Shown piece by piece: positions 9,274 to 19,439 of a DNA stretch of 64,000 bases. Where the stretch lies: contig JADFXM010000027.1 of the NCBI GenBank assembly GCA_015233565.1, forward strand, positions 1 to 64,000. Reading direction: 5' to 3'. Within the stretch, counting starts at the first letter, position 1, and each line of letters begins with the position of its first letter. The notes beneath the pieces are model-generated. The model saw only the letters and a program-made list of their open reading frames with translations. It searched no databases and had not been told where the DNA came from. A program made the position numbers and the translations under genes. The stretch comes from Candidatus Rifleibacteriota bacterium (GTDB taxonomy: Bacteria > Muiribacteriota > Ozemobacteria > Ozemobacterales > Ozemobacteraceae).

Positions 9274-11997
9274 TCATAAAGGATTTCGTGCGATAATCTC
9301 TACTTTTGTGTTGGCAATCACTTGAAGAACCAAACGTCCAGCCTTATCGAGATACTGATGTGGTCCTGAAATCGACAACTCCTTATCATTGATATAGACA
9401 CAAGGTTTTCCTTTAAACCCGCTGATCAAAAGTTCATAAGGTTGATTCAGCCAGCTTTTGCTTTCAAATGAAAGTCTGCCTGCTTTTTCCTCAATGTTTA
9501 CAATTTCCCCAGGTGCATGTACAAGCCAACCATTCGGAAGTGAAGCGTGGAAATCATATAAAGTCGAACGGTGATAGAAGTTTATGGCGTTCGTTTGAAC
9601 CGTCCCGGGATTTATTGCCGGCCCGGACCGGCATTGTTCCCTCAATTGGAAACTATCAGGCAACAATCCTTGTCGCGTTTGATCCATTTTGGGCCAACTC
9701 ATCTGGATTCCGCAAGCAGTAATGCCGTTGGCGACCTTTTTCCAAACTGGTATTGATGAATAGCGGGCAAGCCGATAAAGAGCATCGGCGTAAACCAGAC
9801 CGCACCATTGGACAGGTTGTCCGATCCAGACCGGAGCCTTCCAATTGGAGGCACCCAGAACAGGAATCGTTGAATATACACCAATGGAATTAGGTATCGG
9901 TTGACGAAGATAAACAAATGGAATACCTGTCCAGGCCCAATAAATAGCTCGTTCCAGGAACTCCCGTTCTCCGGTTAATTCATAAGCTCGTAAAAACACT
10001 TTTATCAAATAGGCTGAAGCCAGAATGTCAGGAGTATGCAAAGGGATTTCCCACGTTTGGGCTCCCCGTGGTACAGTGTTGTCGAATTTTTGAAGGGCCC
10101 GCACCAAACGCAGAGATTCTTGAATCAATTCGGCATTTCCGGCTACGCAGGATTGCTCAAGCATGGTCCATACCATAGTGGCCGTCAAACCATTGGTTTC
10201 GCTGGCCCAATGGGTTTTTCCGAAATCAGGACCACCCGGGCTTTTTCTGTAGAGATACGACCCATCGGTTTCAAACGAACTTTTAAGGTTTCTTGCTCCA
10301 GTTTCGGCGAATTGGGAGTTTTCATCGACATACCCGAAAACAAGGCTGCCAAGTGGATAATGAACATGTGATATGCAACTAACGTTGTATTCCGCAGGGT
10401 TTACTTTTTCCAGCGCAGCCGAACTCATTTTTCTTAATGAGTCTGTCAAATCTTCAGATTCTTTCTGGTTGGCGAGCCAATTCAGCAAAATAGCTGCATC
10501 GGCAGCTGGTTGTGGATTAAACCCCTTCCAAAGTGCATGGCGGAAAAGACAGTTTTCCCGAAGTTTGGAATCCAACCATCCTTCTGCTGCCAAGTGAACA
10601 TAAGATGCGATTGGCATTGTATCGGGTACGTCGGGCAAGCCATTTTGGGAAACATAGTGTTGAACAGCTGGAATTACAGTTTCTCCCATCCCTCCAATTA
10701 TGCTTGCTTTGAGCACCAATGGCTCACTTGCTCTAATCGAGGAGACCCAGCGAGGAAAGAGGTTTCCCTCCTGTCGATTTTGACCATCAGAACCCGGAAA
10801 AAACAAACACATAATATGGCCACCTGAGTGGAACACTCGATCCGGTGAATCGAATAAGGCCGAGAATTGATCTTTAGAAGAAACTTCCCAGGAAAGGCCG
10901 ATATAGCGTCCCTCTGCTTGAAGGGCCATTAAAGGAAACGTGATCTTGAGATTATCGGGTACCCGACGGTTAGCGGCCGGACCTATAATATCAGCATCGG
11001 AGCTGCTTGGTTCATCTTCCAGATATTCCAAACCGGGAAAAATTGCTTGTCCTTTTTTTTCACCGAATGACCCTAGTCCTGGTATGATAGTCAACAAAGG
11101 AAGATAAATGACTTTCCGATCGACCGATGTGGTAACCTTGGTTTCTACGTCAATGGCGCTCTCTCCAATCCTTGGGGAAAAATTCTGTTCTATTTTCCAC
11201 TTTCCTCCGTCTGGATCGGAAATTGAATCGGAAACTCTTAATATTCCCTCGCGGACTTCAGTTGACATTGAAGCGTTTTTCCAAGTTTCAATCCACCTGA
11301 CTTCATTGCTTTGCATGTACCCAAAAAGCTGTTTACCATGCCCGAAAGCTACGGTTTTCCCTGCAACTGATAGCGAAAAAGCACCCAAATTATCTTTGGA
11401 ATGAACCAACCTCAGTTTCTCAGATTCGATAATCTGGCATTGATTTTCCGGCTGAGTAAACGCTTCCGGTTTTGGCCAGGCGGGTTCACTGATTTCGGAG
11501 ACTACATCAGCATAAGAAAAAGAAATTCTATTGATTACCGCTTTCCCGGTGACTCCCGGCGGGTCGATTCGTAAGCGCTTAAATAGGCCCAGCGGCGGGA
11601 GTATTCCTTCCAGTTCTTCCCATTCTCCCCCGCCTTTTGCACATAAACGAATGGAACATTCCTCCGTAGGTTTCAAGGAATAGTAAAATATTTGAAGCAT
11701 CCCCGGTTGATCAGATTTCAAACGAATCTTGATGAAAAGAGGCTTTCCCGGAGGATAACTGAAGAAGGGACCGACTGCATATGGGTCGTCACCGCTGATT
11801 TCAAGCAACATCCCTTCGGCTGTGCCACAGAGTCGAGAAATGTCGTGCCTGGCATACCAACCCGCGACAGTTGATTGATTTGTAAAATCAAAACATGGCA
11901 AAGGTCTCGTGAATATCAACCAATACAAGGTGATTCCTGTAAATATCCCTGCCAGAAGAATCCATAAACCACGATTATTTTTCTCTGTTTTGTTCAA
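9274..11997 (-). CDS. Large membrane-anchored/secreted protein, possibly (alpha/alpha) toroid carbohydrate-active
   Basis: N-terminal TM segment RGLWILLAGIFTGITLYWLIF; beta-rich N half; helical C half with WASETNGLTATMVWTMLEQ, RAYELTGEREFLERAIYWAWTGIPFVY. Confidence 0.65.
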   Translation of the reverse strand: MNKTEKNNRGLWILLAGIFTGITLYWLIFTRPLPCFDFTNQSTVAGWYARHDISRLCGTAEGMLLEISGDDPYAVGPFFSYPPGKPLFIKIRLKSDQPGMLQIFYYSLKPTEECSIRLCAKGGGEWEELEGILPPLGLFKRLRIDPPGVTGKAVINRISFSYADVVSEISEPAWPKPEAFTQPENQCQIIESEKLRLVHSKDNLGAFSLSVAGKTVAFGHGKQLFGYMQSNEVRWIETWKNASMSTEVREGILRVSDSISDPDGGKWKIEQNFSPRIGESAIDVETKVTTSVDRKVIYLPLLTIIPGLGSFGEKKGQAIFPGLEYLEDEPSSSDADIIGPAANRRVPDNLKITFPLMALQAEGRYIGLSWEVSSKDQFSALFDSPDRVFHSGGHIMCLFFPGSDGQNRQEGNLFPRWVSSIRASEPLVLKASIIGGMGETVIPAVQHYVSQNGLPDVPDTMPIASYVHLAAEGWLDSKLRENCLFRHALWKGFNPQPAADAAILLNWLANQKESEDLTDSLRKMSSAALEKVNPAEYNVSCISHVHYPLGSLVFGYVDENSQFAETGARNLKSSFETDGSYLYRKSPGGPDFGKTHWASETNGLTATMVWTMLEQSCVAGNAELIQESLRLVRALQKFDNTVPRGAQTWEIPLHTPDILASAYLIKVFLRAYELTGEREFLERAIYWAWTGIPFVYLRQPIPNSIGVYSTIPVLGASNWKAPVWIGQPVQWCGLVYADALYRLARYSSIPVWKKVANGITACGIQMSWPKMDQTRQGLLPDSFQLREQCRSGPAINPGTVQTNAINFYHRSTLYDFHASLPNGWLVHAPGEIVNIEEKAGRLSFESKSWLNQPYELLISGFKGKPCVYINDKELSISGPHQYLDKAGRLVLQVIANTKVEIIARNPL

Positions 11998-12366
11998 AAA
12001 AGTTCCTTGGGAAGGTTATATAATTTGTTTTGCCGACCAGGTGATGTCAGTCGTCAGAATTATAAAAGTCTTGTTAACTTGATTTTACATGTAAACTTTG
12101 AGAGAATCAATTACCAACAGGAGTGACTGGTCTTTCTTCCCAATATTCCAGAAAGAGACGATTACTGCTGCATTCGGAGTAGTTTTTCTTACAGGCGAGC
12201 TCTTAAATATTATTCCATATAGGAGATTAACGTGCCTATAAACGTCATTTTCAAGAAATTGTATAATTTTTTTTAATTTTCCCTATTCAGAGCGATGCCT
12301 TTACCAGACCTTTTGAAAGATTTCATAATCCTAATATTCTGGCAACTTAAAATTTGGAGATAAAAA

Positions 12367-12765
12367 TTGAAAAAACAACACGGCTTTGTACTATTTTTAA
12401 CAATTCTATTTTTCCTCACTATTGCTTTCAGTTTTGGTCAAGTCAAGCAAGTTCCGATTCACACACCGGATTTTGAACTTTTCCAGCTTCAAAGCAGGTT
12501 TACCCAACTCGATAAACTTTTTAAGTTCAATGTTTCAATGGTAGACATCCAGGAATGCCTTGATGGTCTTGAAGATCTTCGAGGAGCTCTGAAATGCTAT
12601 CTTCCGCTTTTCAAAGGGGATGACCAAAACGCAATGCAACAGGTACATCGAAGAATTAATGACGCCTTGTTTGACTTGTCCGCGATGGATTATTATGGCG
12701 CACAAGATCTATTTAAGAAAGCAAAACAGATTTTTCAGGATGTCTATCGTAAATACAGATCATAG
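12367..12765 (+). CDS. Small secreted hypothetical protein
   Basis: Signal peptide KKQHGFVLFLTILFFLTIAFSFG. Confidence 0.6.
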   Translation: MKKQHGFVLFLTILFFLTIAFSFGQVKQVPIHTPDFELFQLQSRFTQLDKLFKFNVSMVDIQECLDGLEDLRGALKCYLPLFKGDDQNAMQQVHRRINDALFDLSAMDYYGAQDLFKKAKQIFQDVYRKYRS

Positions 12766-13201
12766 AAGTCGCAGAATTGATCAGAGATACCCAATAGTGC
12801 TGACATTGGGAACCATTAAGGAAGTACCCGCCGCAACATCATAGCCAACGAGGTTCGGCTCGAGGGCACCTTAACTTTATTTTCGCATGACGCCAAAGGA
12901 AATTTGTTTACACCAGCAGAGAATTGGCTACTGGCTCTTTTTGTGCAGTGTAAAAATAAAAAAAAATTTGTAACGAACGAATAGTTTCAAACGTAAGATA
13001 GCCAAGAAAAAAATTCCATGGAAAAAGGAGAAAAGAATCCAATTATGATGATAGTATTGATCACAATTCCGATTTCACTCCCCATAGGGTTGAACAGAGT
13101 ATCCTGACTGCAACGAAGAATTGACGATTTGTGCCTTTCCCAGTATAGTTTTAGATATAGTACCTCGTAACCATGAAATTCAGTTATGGAGAAGAATAAT
13201 T

Positions 13202-13789
13202 ATGAAATATCTATTAAGTGTTATTCTAGCTGGGGTTTTCATCTTTGGCGGCTACTCAAGTGCTTTGGCTTCCCCCTTCGGAGACAACGATGTCACTCCC
13301 GCTGGTTTTGATGAAAAATTGCGAGAGTTCCAAATTAAAGAAGAAATTGAAAGAAATTCACCTGAACACCTGGAACTTGACCGTAAAGTCAAACAGGATA
13401 TGGAGGAAAGAAACGCATTGTACCAAAAAATGGGAGAAATTGGTGGCTCTGGTGAGCCTGCAACATTATCCCAATCTATAAAAGATGTTATCGCTGAAGC
13501 GAAAAATACCGGGGGTGAACGCAAACCCACACTTCTAGCAGGAGTTTCTAAAGCTCAAAGTGTTGAAGATGTGGTTGAACTTGCCAACAACTGCATTTAC
13601 AGATCAGATGGTTCAGGAATATACAATGCTCAAGAGCAGAAAGACCACGATGAAGTTTTAGTATCGGGCAGCAAACTGCAAACACTTAAAGGAAGTGACT
13701 ACGTAAAACTAATGGAAAAAGCCTTAACTGTTGATGCATATTTAGCCATCAAGAACAATTTTAATAAACGATTCAAGACAAAATTGTAA
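13202..13789 (+). CDS. Secreted hypothetical protein
   Basis: MKYLLSVILAGVFIFGGYSSALASP signal peptide; GGAG upstream of ATG 13202. Confidence 0.65.
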   Translation: MKYLLSVILAGVFIFGGYSSALASPFGDNDVTPAGFDEKLREFQIKEEIERNSPEHLELDRKVKQDMEERNALYQKMGEIGGSGEPATLSQSIKDVIAEAKNTGGERKPTLLAGVSKAQSVEDVVELANNCIYRSDGSGIYNAQEQKDHDEVLVSGSKLQTLKGSDYVKLMEKALTVDAYLAIKNNFNKRFKTKL

Positions 13790-13814
13790 TTTCCTTAAAT
13801 TTTTGCCAAATTAA

Positions 13815-13992
13815 GACAGTGTAGCAAATTTACCGAAAAAGAAACTTGACGAGGCGGTCGTTGAGCGGAGTCGAAACGACCAAAGTTATAAAATAAATTG
13901 TGTGTAGGTGAGTCCATCATAACGAATGAAGGAATTAACACAATTGTAGCAAATGGCTGGAAAATAATTATCGGCTGAAATGCTACAGTGTC
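13815..13992. repeat. MITE-like repeat copy 2 (TIR family GACACTGTAGCA)
   Basis: GACAGTGTAGCA at 13815-13826 and TGCTACAGTGTC at 13981-13992; contains hairpin GGTCGTTgagcggagtcgAAACGACC. Confidence 0.55.
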
Positions 13993-14143
13993 CAAATTAA
14001 CCAATTTTCGTTTGGGAAAAATTGTGCAGGCTTATTTAATACCAAAACAGCTGTTTTCTAATCGCAGCGGTGGAGCGGAATCTTCCCACCGCCGCGTTTT
14101 ATTTGCAAATTTGCACCTGCTATAACGATATTCCAAACAACTC

Positions 14144-14384
14144 ATACCAGTCCCACGAAATAATAATACCAATTTCAATTAGTTCGTTCATCCGACCTAC
14201 TTTGTGCTTCAGGTCTGCGGAAATTGGAGTTGGGTTTGCCAGAAATGAATGCTCCAACCACCCAGTAAGGGCCCTTATTTTCACGAAAATTACGTGTTTT
14301 CTTGGAAAATATACCGATCCCACTTCACTTTGTTCAAATCATGTTCTTGGGATGATGCAAATATTTTTTGGGATTGGTATAACC
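14144..14384. repeat. Inverted-repeat-bounded intergenic element (TTATACCAATCCCA family)
   Basis: Left ATACCAGTCCCACGAAATAATA; right AAATATTTTTTGGGATTGGTATAAC is its imperfect reverse complement. A related end is at 35950-35975. Confidence 0.4.
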
Positions 14385-14546
14385 TAACTTTTTCAACGGT
14401 TTACAACGCCAGAGGCTTGATCGAACCTATCAATTTGCTTGATTACTTTTAAGAATTGGTATCATTCCTGCCAAAAATTTGGGGTTGATTGAAAGATTTT
14501 CCATGTTGTGTTAAGATTCCCTCCACAAAAACTAAAGAGGGAAAAA

Positions 14547-14984
14547 ATGAAGGCTGAACAACTTAAACTTTTGTATGAAGCCATGGTTGAGGGGAATTTT
14601 AACCAGCTCAAAATTGAAAGAGGGCCAGTTAAAGTAAAAATGTCTCGAACACCTGGTATTTTTCTCGCTGATCAAGCTGAAGAGTCTTCCCAAGCCCAAC
14701 CGGAGAATACTGAACCTGAACAAAGTAAAAGCAAAAAAGTTCTCTCAGAACACATAGGAGTATTTTCCTTTGGGAAAAAGAAAAAATCGGTTGGAATGCC
14801 TATTAAACAAGGCGAAATCCTGGGAAGCATAAAGGGAATCAGTCACCAGGACAACGTCGTGGCTCCCTTATCAGGAAAGATTACATCAGTCGGAATCAAT
14901 GAAGGGACTATCGCAGAATTCGGAATGACATTGTTCGAGATTCTTCCCGAAGAAATGATTGAGGAACAGTCTTCCGAAATTTGA
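14547..14984 (+). CDS. AccB-like biotin/lipoyl-domain protein lacking the biotinylation lysine motif (BADC-like)
   Basis: AccB-like N-terminus MKAEQLKLLYEAMVEGNFNQLKIERGPVKVKMSR; C-terminal domain IKQGEILGSIKGISHQDNVVAPLSGKITSVGINEGTIAEFGMTLFEILPE; directly upstream of accC. Confidence 0.8.
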   Translation: MKAEQLKLLYEAMVEGNFNQLKIERGPVKVKMSRTPGIFLADQAEESSQAQPENTEPEQSKSKKVLSEHIGVFSFGKKKKSVGMPIKQGEILGSIKGISHQDNVVAPLSGKITSVGINEGTIAEFGMTLFEILPEEMIEEQSSEI

Positions 14985-15011
14985 TTTTCACCGAATGGAG
15001 CATTTTAAAGC

Positions 15012-16418
15012 ATGTTCAATAAATTGTTAATTGCAAATAGGGGGGAGATCGCTGTCCGAATAATCAGGACCTGCCGAAGACTTGGAATAAGAACAGTTGC
15101 TGTTTTTTCCGAGGCCGACAGAGACGGAATGCATGTTTCAATGGCAGATGAGGCATACTGTATTGGGCCGGCAAGACCAGATCTTTCCTATTTAAATATT
15201 TCCAATCTGCTTTCAGTCGCGCATATCACCAAATGCGACGCTATTCATCCCGGTTATGGGTTTCTTTCTGAAAACCCGACTTTCTCAGAAATTACTCAAA
15301 AATGTGGATTCGCATTTGTAGGCCCTTCCCATCGAGCTATTGAAAGGATGGGACAAAAATCCGTAGCCCGCGATTTGATGCATCGCTCAGGAGTTCCAAT
15401 TCTTCCGGGCTCCCCCAATAGCCTCGAAAACCCCGATGAAGCGCAGGAAATAGCAAATTCTATCGGATACCCTGTTCTCATTAAGGCTTCCGCCGGCGGT
15501 GGTGGACGGGGAATGCGTCTTTGCGAAAATAAGGACCAATTCAAGAATCTCTTTCTGAACGCTACCGGGGAAGCCAAATCAGCGTTTGGAGACGGAAGAG
15601 TCTACCTTGAAAAATATCTTGCCGAACCGCGCCACATTGAAATCCAGGTTTTCGGTGACACCTTTGGCAATGTACTGGTTCTGGGGGAACGGGAATGTTC
15701 CATTCAACGCCGTCATCAAAAGCTTATCGAAGAGGCTCCTTCGCCTGCCATCAGCGATGAAATACGGAAAAAAATGTATGAAACCGCAATTAAAGCTGTT
15801 AAAGCCATTGAATACGTTAACGCTGGAACAATAGAATTCCTACTGGATAAAAACGGGAATTTTTATTTCATGGAAATGAACACGCGCCTCCAGGTTGAAC
15901 ATCCTGTCACAGAAATGATTTGGGGAATTGACATGGTTGAACTTCAACTCAGAATAGCTTCAGGCGAAAAAATTCCCTATGCCCAGGAGGAGCTGCACCC
16001 AAGAGGATGGGCTATCGAATGCCGGATAAACGCAGAAGATGTCACAAATAACTTTACTCCGAGTCCAGGCAGGATCACCCAATTTATTGTCCCGGGAGGC
16101 CCCTGGGTAAGAGTTGATTCCGCCGCGTATCCTAATTATTTTGTCAGTCCTTCCTATGATTCAATGATTGCAAAATTAATTGTTTGGGCACCAACTCGAA
16201 GTGAGGCAATTAATCGCATGGCAACAGCCCTAAGAGAATTTCGGATAGATGGAATTAAAACCACTATCCCTTTCCAACTATTCGTGATGAAGAACCATGA
16301 TTTCGCTGACGGACTTTTCTCAACAAAATTTGTCGAGACTAATTCTCCGGCATTCCTTGCACAATATAATCCGGAAACTCCCCAAAATTCGCTTTTCATG
16401 GTATCTGAAGGAAAATAA
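15012..16418 (+). CDS. accC: Biotin carboxylase subunit of acetyl-CoA carboxylase
   Basis: FNKLLIANRGEIAVRIIRTCRRLGI, KASAGGGGRGMR, FMEMNTRLQVEHPVTEMIWG. Confidence 0.95.
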   Translation: MFNKLLIANRGEIAVRIIRTCRRLGIRTVAVFSEADRDGMHVSMADEAYCIGPARPDLSYLNISNLLSVAHITKCDAIHPGYGFLSENPTFSEITQKCGFAFVGPSHRAIERMGQKSVARDLMHRSGVPILPGSPNSLENPDEAQEIANSIGYPVLIKASAGGGGRGMRLCENKDQFKNLFLNATGEAKSAFGDGRVYLEKYLAEPRHIEIQVFGDTFGNVLVLGERECSIQRRHQKLIEEAPSPAISDEIRKKMYETAIKAVKAIEYVNAGTIEFLLDKNGNFYFMEMNTRLQVEHPVTEMIWGIDMVELQLRIASGEKIPYAQEELHPRGWAIECRINAEDVTNNFTPSPGRITQFIVPGGPWVRVDSAAYPNYFVSPSYDSMIAKLIVWAPTRSEAINRMATALREFRIDGIKTTIPFQLFVMKNHDFADGLFSTKFVETNSPAFLAQYNPETPQNSLFMVSEGK

Positions 16419-16508
16419 ATTTTGTGATTTCAGCAGTTGTACCTGTCCTTGGAAATAGAAAAGTGATTTCTCATTAATACCGGGCAGAAAAGGGATAGTT
16501 AAAAAATT

Positions 16509-18212
16509 GTGAAAACACCTACAACACCTTCTTTTTCACCCACCAGCTTACTGGATTTCCTGGAAAACCTTCCTCCCGAAAATTCAAACGGATCGGAATC
16601 TCCAGGAACCAAGCCTAAATCCAGTGACACCAAGCTTAAATCAGGGCCTGCCAGGTCTGGTCGTTCGGCTTCCAAAGCACCACCTTCCCGCACTAAATCT
16701 GAAACACCAGATTCCAAGCCTGAGGCAGTTAACTACACGCTGCTATCAGTAGGAACCAACCCTGCACAAACCGGCAACACAACTGCAACTGCAGAAACCG
16801 CCTGTGAAACTCCGGAAAAGGATTCCTCCACCACAGGAACCGCAGCAAAGCCTTCCGATGCAGCTGTTAATTCAGTCAGTGGCAGCATTGAAGCGACTTC
16901 CCCCACCACTGAAATAACCAGCCCAAAAACTGAACGCTCAGTATCTCAAAATGGTCTTTCAGATACCAAACCAGGGCCCTCTGAAGCAAAGCTCGGATTT
17001 TCCGATTCCAAACCAATGTCTGTTGGAGAACTTTCCATTTACATTAAAAAGCTGCTTGAAAGTAATTATCTTTTGAGCGGGGTGTGGGTGCAAGGTGAAA
17101 TTTCCAACCTGGTACAAGCCGCTTCCGGGCATGCCTACTTCACTCTGAAAGATTCGAAAGGAGTGATTAAAGCAGTTTTATGGGCAGGGAATCGACGAAA
17201 AGTCCGGGTTAATTTCTCGAATGGATCACAGGTTGTTGTTCTCGGCAGTATTTCAGTTTACGAACCGAGAGGTGAGTACCAGTTAGTTGTTTCAGAAATG
17301 AAACTTGCAGGACTGGGAGCTTTGTATGAAGCGTTTGAAAAGCTCAAAGCAAAGCTTATGGCTGAAGGATTATTTGATGAGTCCAGGAAAATTCAGATTC
17401 CCTTTCTTCCAAAAGGAATCGGGGTGGTCACCTCTTCAACAGGAGCTGTGATAAAAGATATTTTCCGCGTTACCAGAAGAAGATTTCCGAATATCCCTAT
17501 TTTTCTTGCTCCCGTCAAAGTACAAGGCGACGGATCTGCGAAAGAAATAGCTGCTGCAATCAAATTTCTGGATTCTGACCCGAGAGTTGATGTAATCATC
17601 GTTGCAAGAGGCGGTGGAAGCCTTGAGGACCTTTGGGCTTTCAACGAGGAAATTACCGTCCGGGCAATCGCAGCATGCGTTAAACCAATAGTTTCCGCAG
17701 TGGGACACGAAACAGATTTTACAATTGCTGATTTTGTTGCGGATAAACGAGCTCCAACACCTTCTGCAGCAGCCGAAATGGTTGTTCCCGTTAAGGAAGA
17801 ACTCCTTAAAGGCATCTTGCTAAACAAAACACGACTCCAACGGGCTTTAAGAAACAAAATTATGTTTGCCTGGGAACGCCTGAAAAAGGCTGTGTCATGC
17901 CGCTTTTTACGGAATCCTTCCCTATTTTTCTCTGAACGGAAGTTAAAACTTGCAAACATTACGAGGGATCTTGAGGTCGCTTTCACTCAACGATTGAGAA
18001 CTGAAAGACATCGGATCGATCTACTTTCCGCGCGCCTGGTTTCACTGAATCCTACCACAATTCTGGAACGCGGGTACATTATGGTGCGTGATGAGAACAA
18101 CTCTGTTATCTCTTCGGTGAATCAACTTCATGAGGGAAGTACAGTTCGATTAAACCTCATGGATGGCACAGCTGAAGCAAGCATAACGAAAGTCCAAGCC
18201 ACGAAAAATTGA
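16509..18212 (+). CDS. xseA: Exodeoxyribonuclease VII large subunit with ~170-aa low-complexity N-terminal extension
   Basis: MSVGELSIYIKKLLESNYLLSGVWVQGEISNLVQAASGHAYFTLKD...IVARGGGSLEDLWAFNEE...SAVGHETDFTIADFVADKRAPTPSAAAE. Confidence 0.93.
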   Translation: MKTPTTPSFSPTSLLDFLENLPPENSNGSESPGTKPKSSDTKLKSGPARSGRSASKAPPSRTKSETPDSKPEAVNYTLLSVGTNPAQTGNTTATAETACETPEKDSSTTGTAAKPSDAAVNSVSGSIEATSPTTEITSPKTERSVSQNGLSDTKPGPSEAKLGFSDSKPMSVGELSIYIKKLLESNYLLSGVWVQGEISNLVQAASGHAYFTLKDSKGVIKAVLWAGNRRKVRVNFSNGSQVVVLGSISVYEPRGEYQLVVSEMKLAGLGALYEAFEKLKAKLMAEGLFDESRKIQIPFLPKGIGVVTSSTGAVIKDIFRVTRRRFPNIPIFLAPVKVQGDGSAKEIAAAIKFLDSDPRVDVIIVARGGGSLEDLWAFNEEITVRAIAACVKPIVSAVGHETDFTIADFVADKRAPTPSAAAEMVVPVKEELLKGILLNKTRLQRALRNKIMFAWERLKKAVSCRFLRNPSLFFSERKLKLANITRDLEVAFTQRLRTERHRIDLLSARLVSLNPTTILERGYIMVRDENNSVISSVNQLHEGSTVRLNLMDGTAEASITKVQATKN

Positions 18213-18222
18213 AAGGGCGAAA

Positions 18223-18519
18223 ATGAAAAAAATGAATCTTGATCCACAGGAAATTGAGAAACTGGCCTCTCTGACAGGCGAAGAATTGGACAAACTTTCA
18301 TATGAAGAAGCAATGATAAAGCTGGAGCAAGTCGTAAACGCTCTGGAAATGGAAGGAACCCCGCTAGCACTTGGATTGAAACTCTACGAAGCCGGAACGG
18401 CTCTAAGTCGTAAGTGTGGCAGTGACCTGGACAAAACCGAAGGAAGAATGGTCCAATTACTCCAGGACGCCAGTGGTGTGAGAGAAGAGCCTTTTGATCC
18501 GGAAAAGGATGGCCGATGA
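18223..18519 (+). CDS. xseB: Exodeoxyribonuclease VII small subunit
   Basis: LSYEEAMIKLEQVVNALEMEGTPLALGLKLYEAGTALSRKCGSDLDKTEGRM; follows xseA. Confidence 0.9.
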   Translation: MKKMNLDPQEIEKLASLTGEELDKLSYEEAMIKLEQVVNALEMEGTPLALGLKLYEAGTALSRKCGSDLDKTEGRMVQLLQDASGVREEPFDPEKDGR

Positions 18520-19430
18520 TTCTTACTGAAAGACCTTTTAACCCTTATTTTGGAGCAATTCTTGAGGAAAGACGGAATTTTGTTGATGGTGCCTTGAAAT
18601 CGTATATTTCCACTTTTAAGAGTCCCTCTGAAAAATTAACGGAAGCCGTGAACTACACTCTTTTTGCAGGTGGAAAGAGAATCCGTCCCGCACTTCTTAT
18701 TTCTGTCTGTGAGAGCCTTGGAATCCGCAATGAAGGTTGTTTGAAAGCCGGATGCGCTTTTGAGGCGCTCCACACATATTCCTTGATTCACGACGACTTG
18801 CCCTCAATGGATAACGACGATTTCCGAAGAGGGAAACCGACTTGCCATAAGGTTTACGGTGAAGCTTTGGCTATTCTTGCGGGAGACGCATTGCAAGCCC
18901 TTGCATTTGAATGGATGTCCGATATAGCGAAGCTTGGAATTTCTGAGAAGAAAACCATAATGGCAATTTCCATTTTTTCCAAAGCAGCCGGACGCATTGG
19001 AATGGTTGGCGGCCAGGCATTAGATCTTCACTATGAGGGAAAACCGGTCACTCTTGAAACATTGAAAGCTATTCACCTCTTGAAGACGGGGGCAATTTTG
19101 AAGGCATGCGTAGAAGTTGGCGCAATCATCGCCGGCTACCCGGAAGAACAAATTAATTTGTTTTCCGCTTTCGGAGAAAAAATTGGATTATTGTTTCAAA
19201 TAGTAGATGACATCCTTGACCAGGAAGGAACCCTGTCACAACTGGGTAAAACTCCCGGAAAAGATTTGAAGACCGGGAAAGCTACATTCCCCTCCCTCAT
19301 TGGTTTAGAAGAGTCCAAAAAATATGCGACTCAAATTGAAAATGAGGCATTGGAAGCTTTGTCCAAAATAAAGCTGATTGAACCTCTTTTACTTGATTTT
19401 ACGCGCTTTATAAGAAGCAGAATTTCCTGA
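18516..19430 (+). CDS. ispA: Polyprenyl (farnesyl/geranylgeranyl) diphosphate synthase
   Basis: GGKRIRPALLISVCE, LIHDDLPSMDNDDFRRGKPTCHKVYGEALAILAGDAL, FQIVDDILD. Confidence 0.9.
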   Translation: MILTERPFNPYFGAILEERRNFVDGALKSYISTFKSPSEKLTEAVNYTLFAGGKRIRPALLISVCESLGIRNEGCLKAGCAFEALHTYSLIHDDLPSMDNDDFRRGKPTCHKVYGEALAILAGDALQALAFEWMSDIAKLGISEKKTIMAISIFSKAAGRIGMVGGQALDLHYEGKPVTLETLKAIHLLKTGAILKACVEVGAIIAGYPEEQINLFSAFGEKIGLLFQIVDDILDQEGTLSQLGKTPGKDLKTGKATFPSLIGLEESKKYATQIENEALEALSKIKLIEPLLLDFTRFIRSRIS

Positions 19431-19439
19431 CTTCATTTA

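Noticed and set aside
14070-14452. Plus- and minus-strand ORFs in 14070-14452
   Set aside because: Lie on the inverted-repeat-bounded element; no signal peptide, RBS or protein-like composition.
16725-18663. Shared peptide EAVNYTL in the XseA extension and in the prenyl synthase
   Set aside because: Nucleotide similarity does not extend beyond the short match; likely chance, since EAVxYxL is typical of prenyl synthases.
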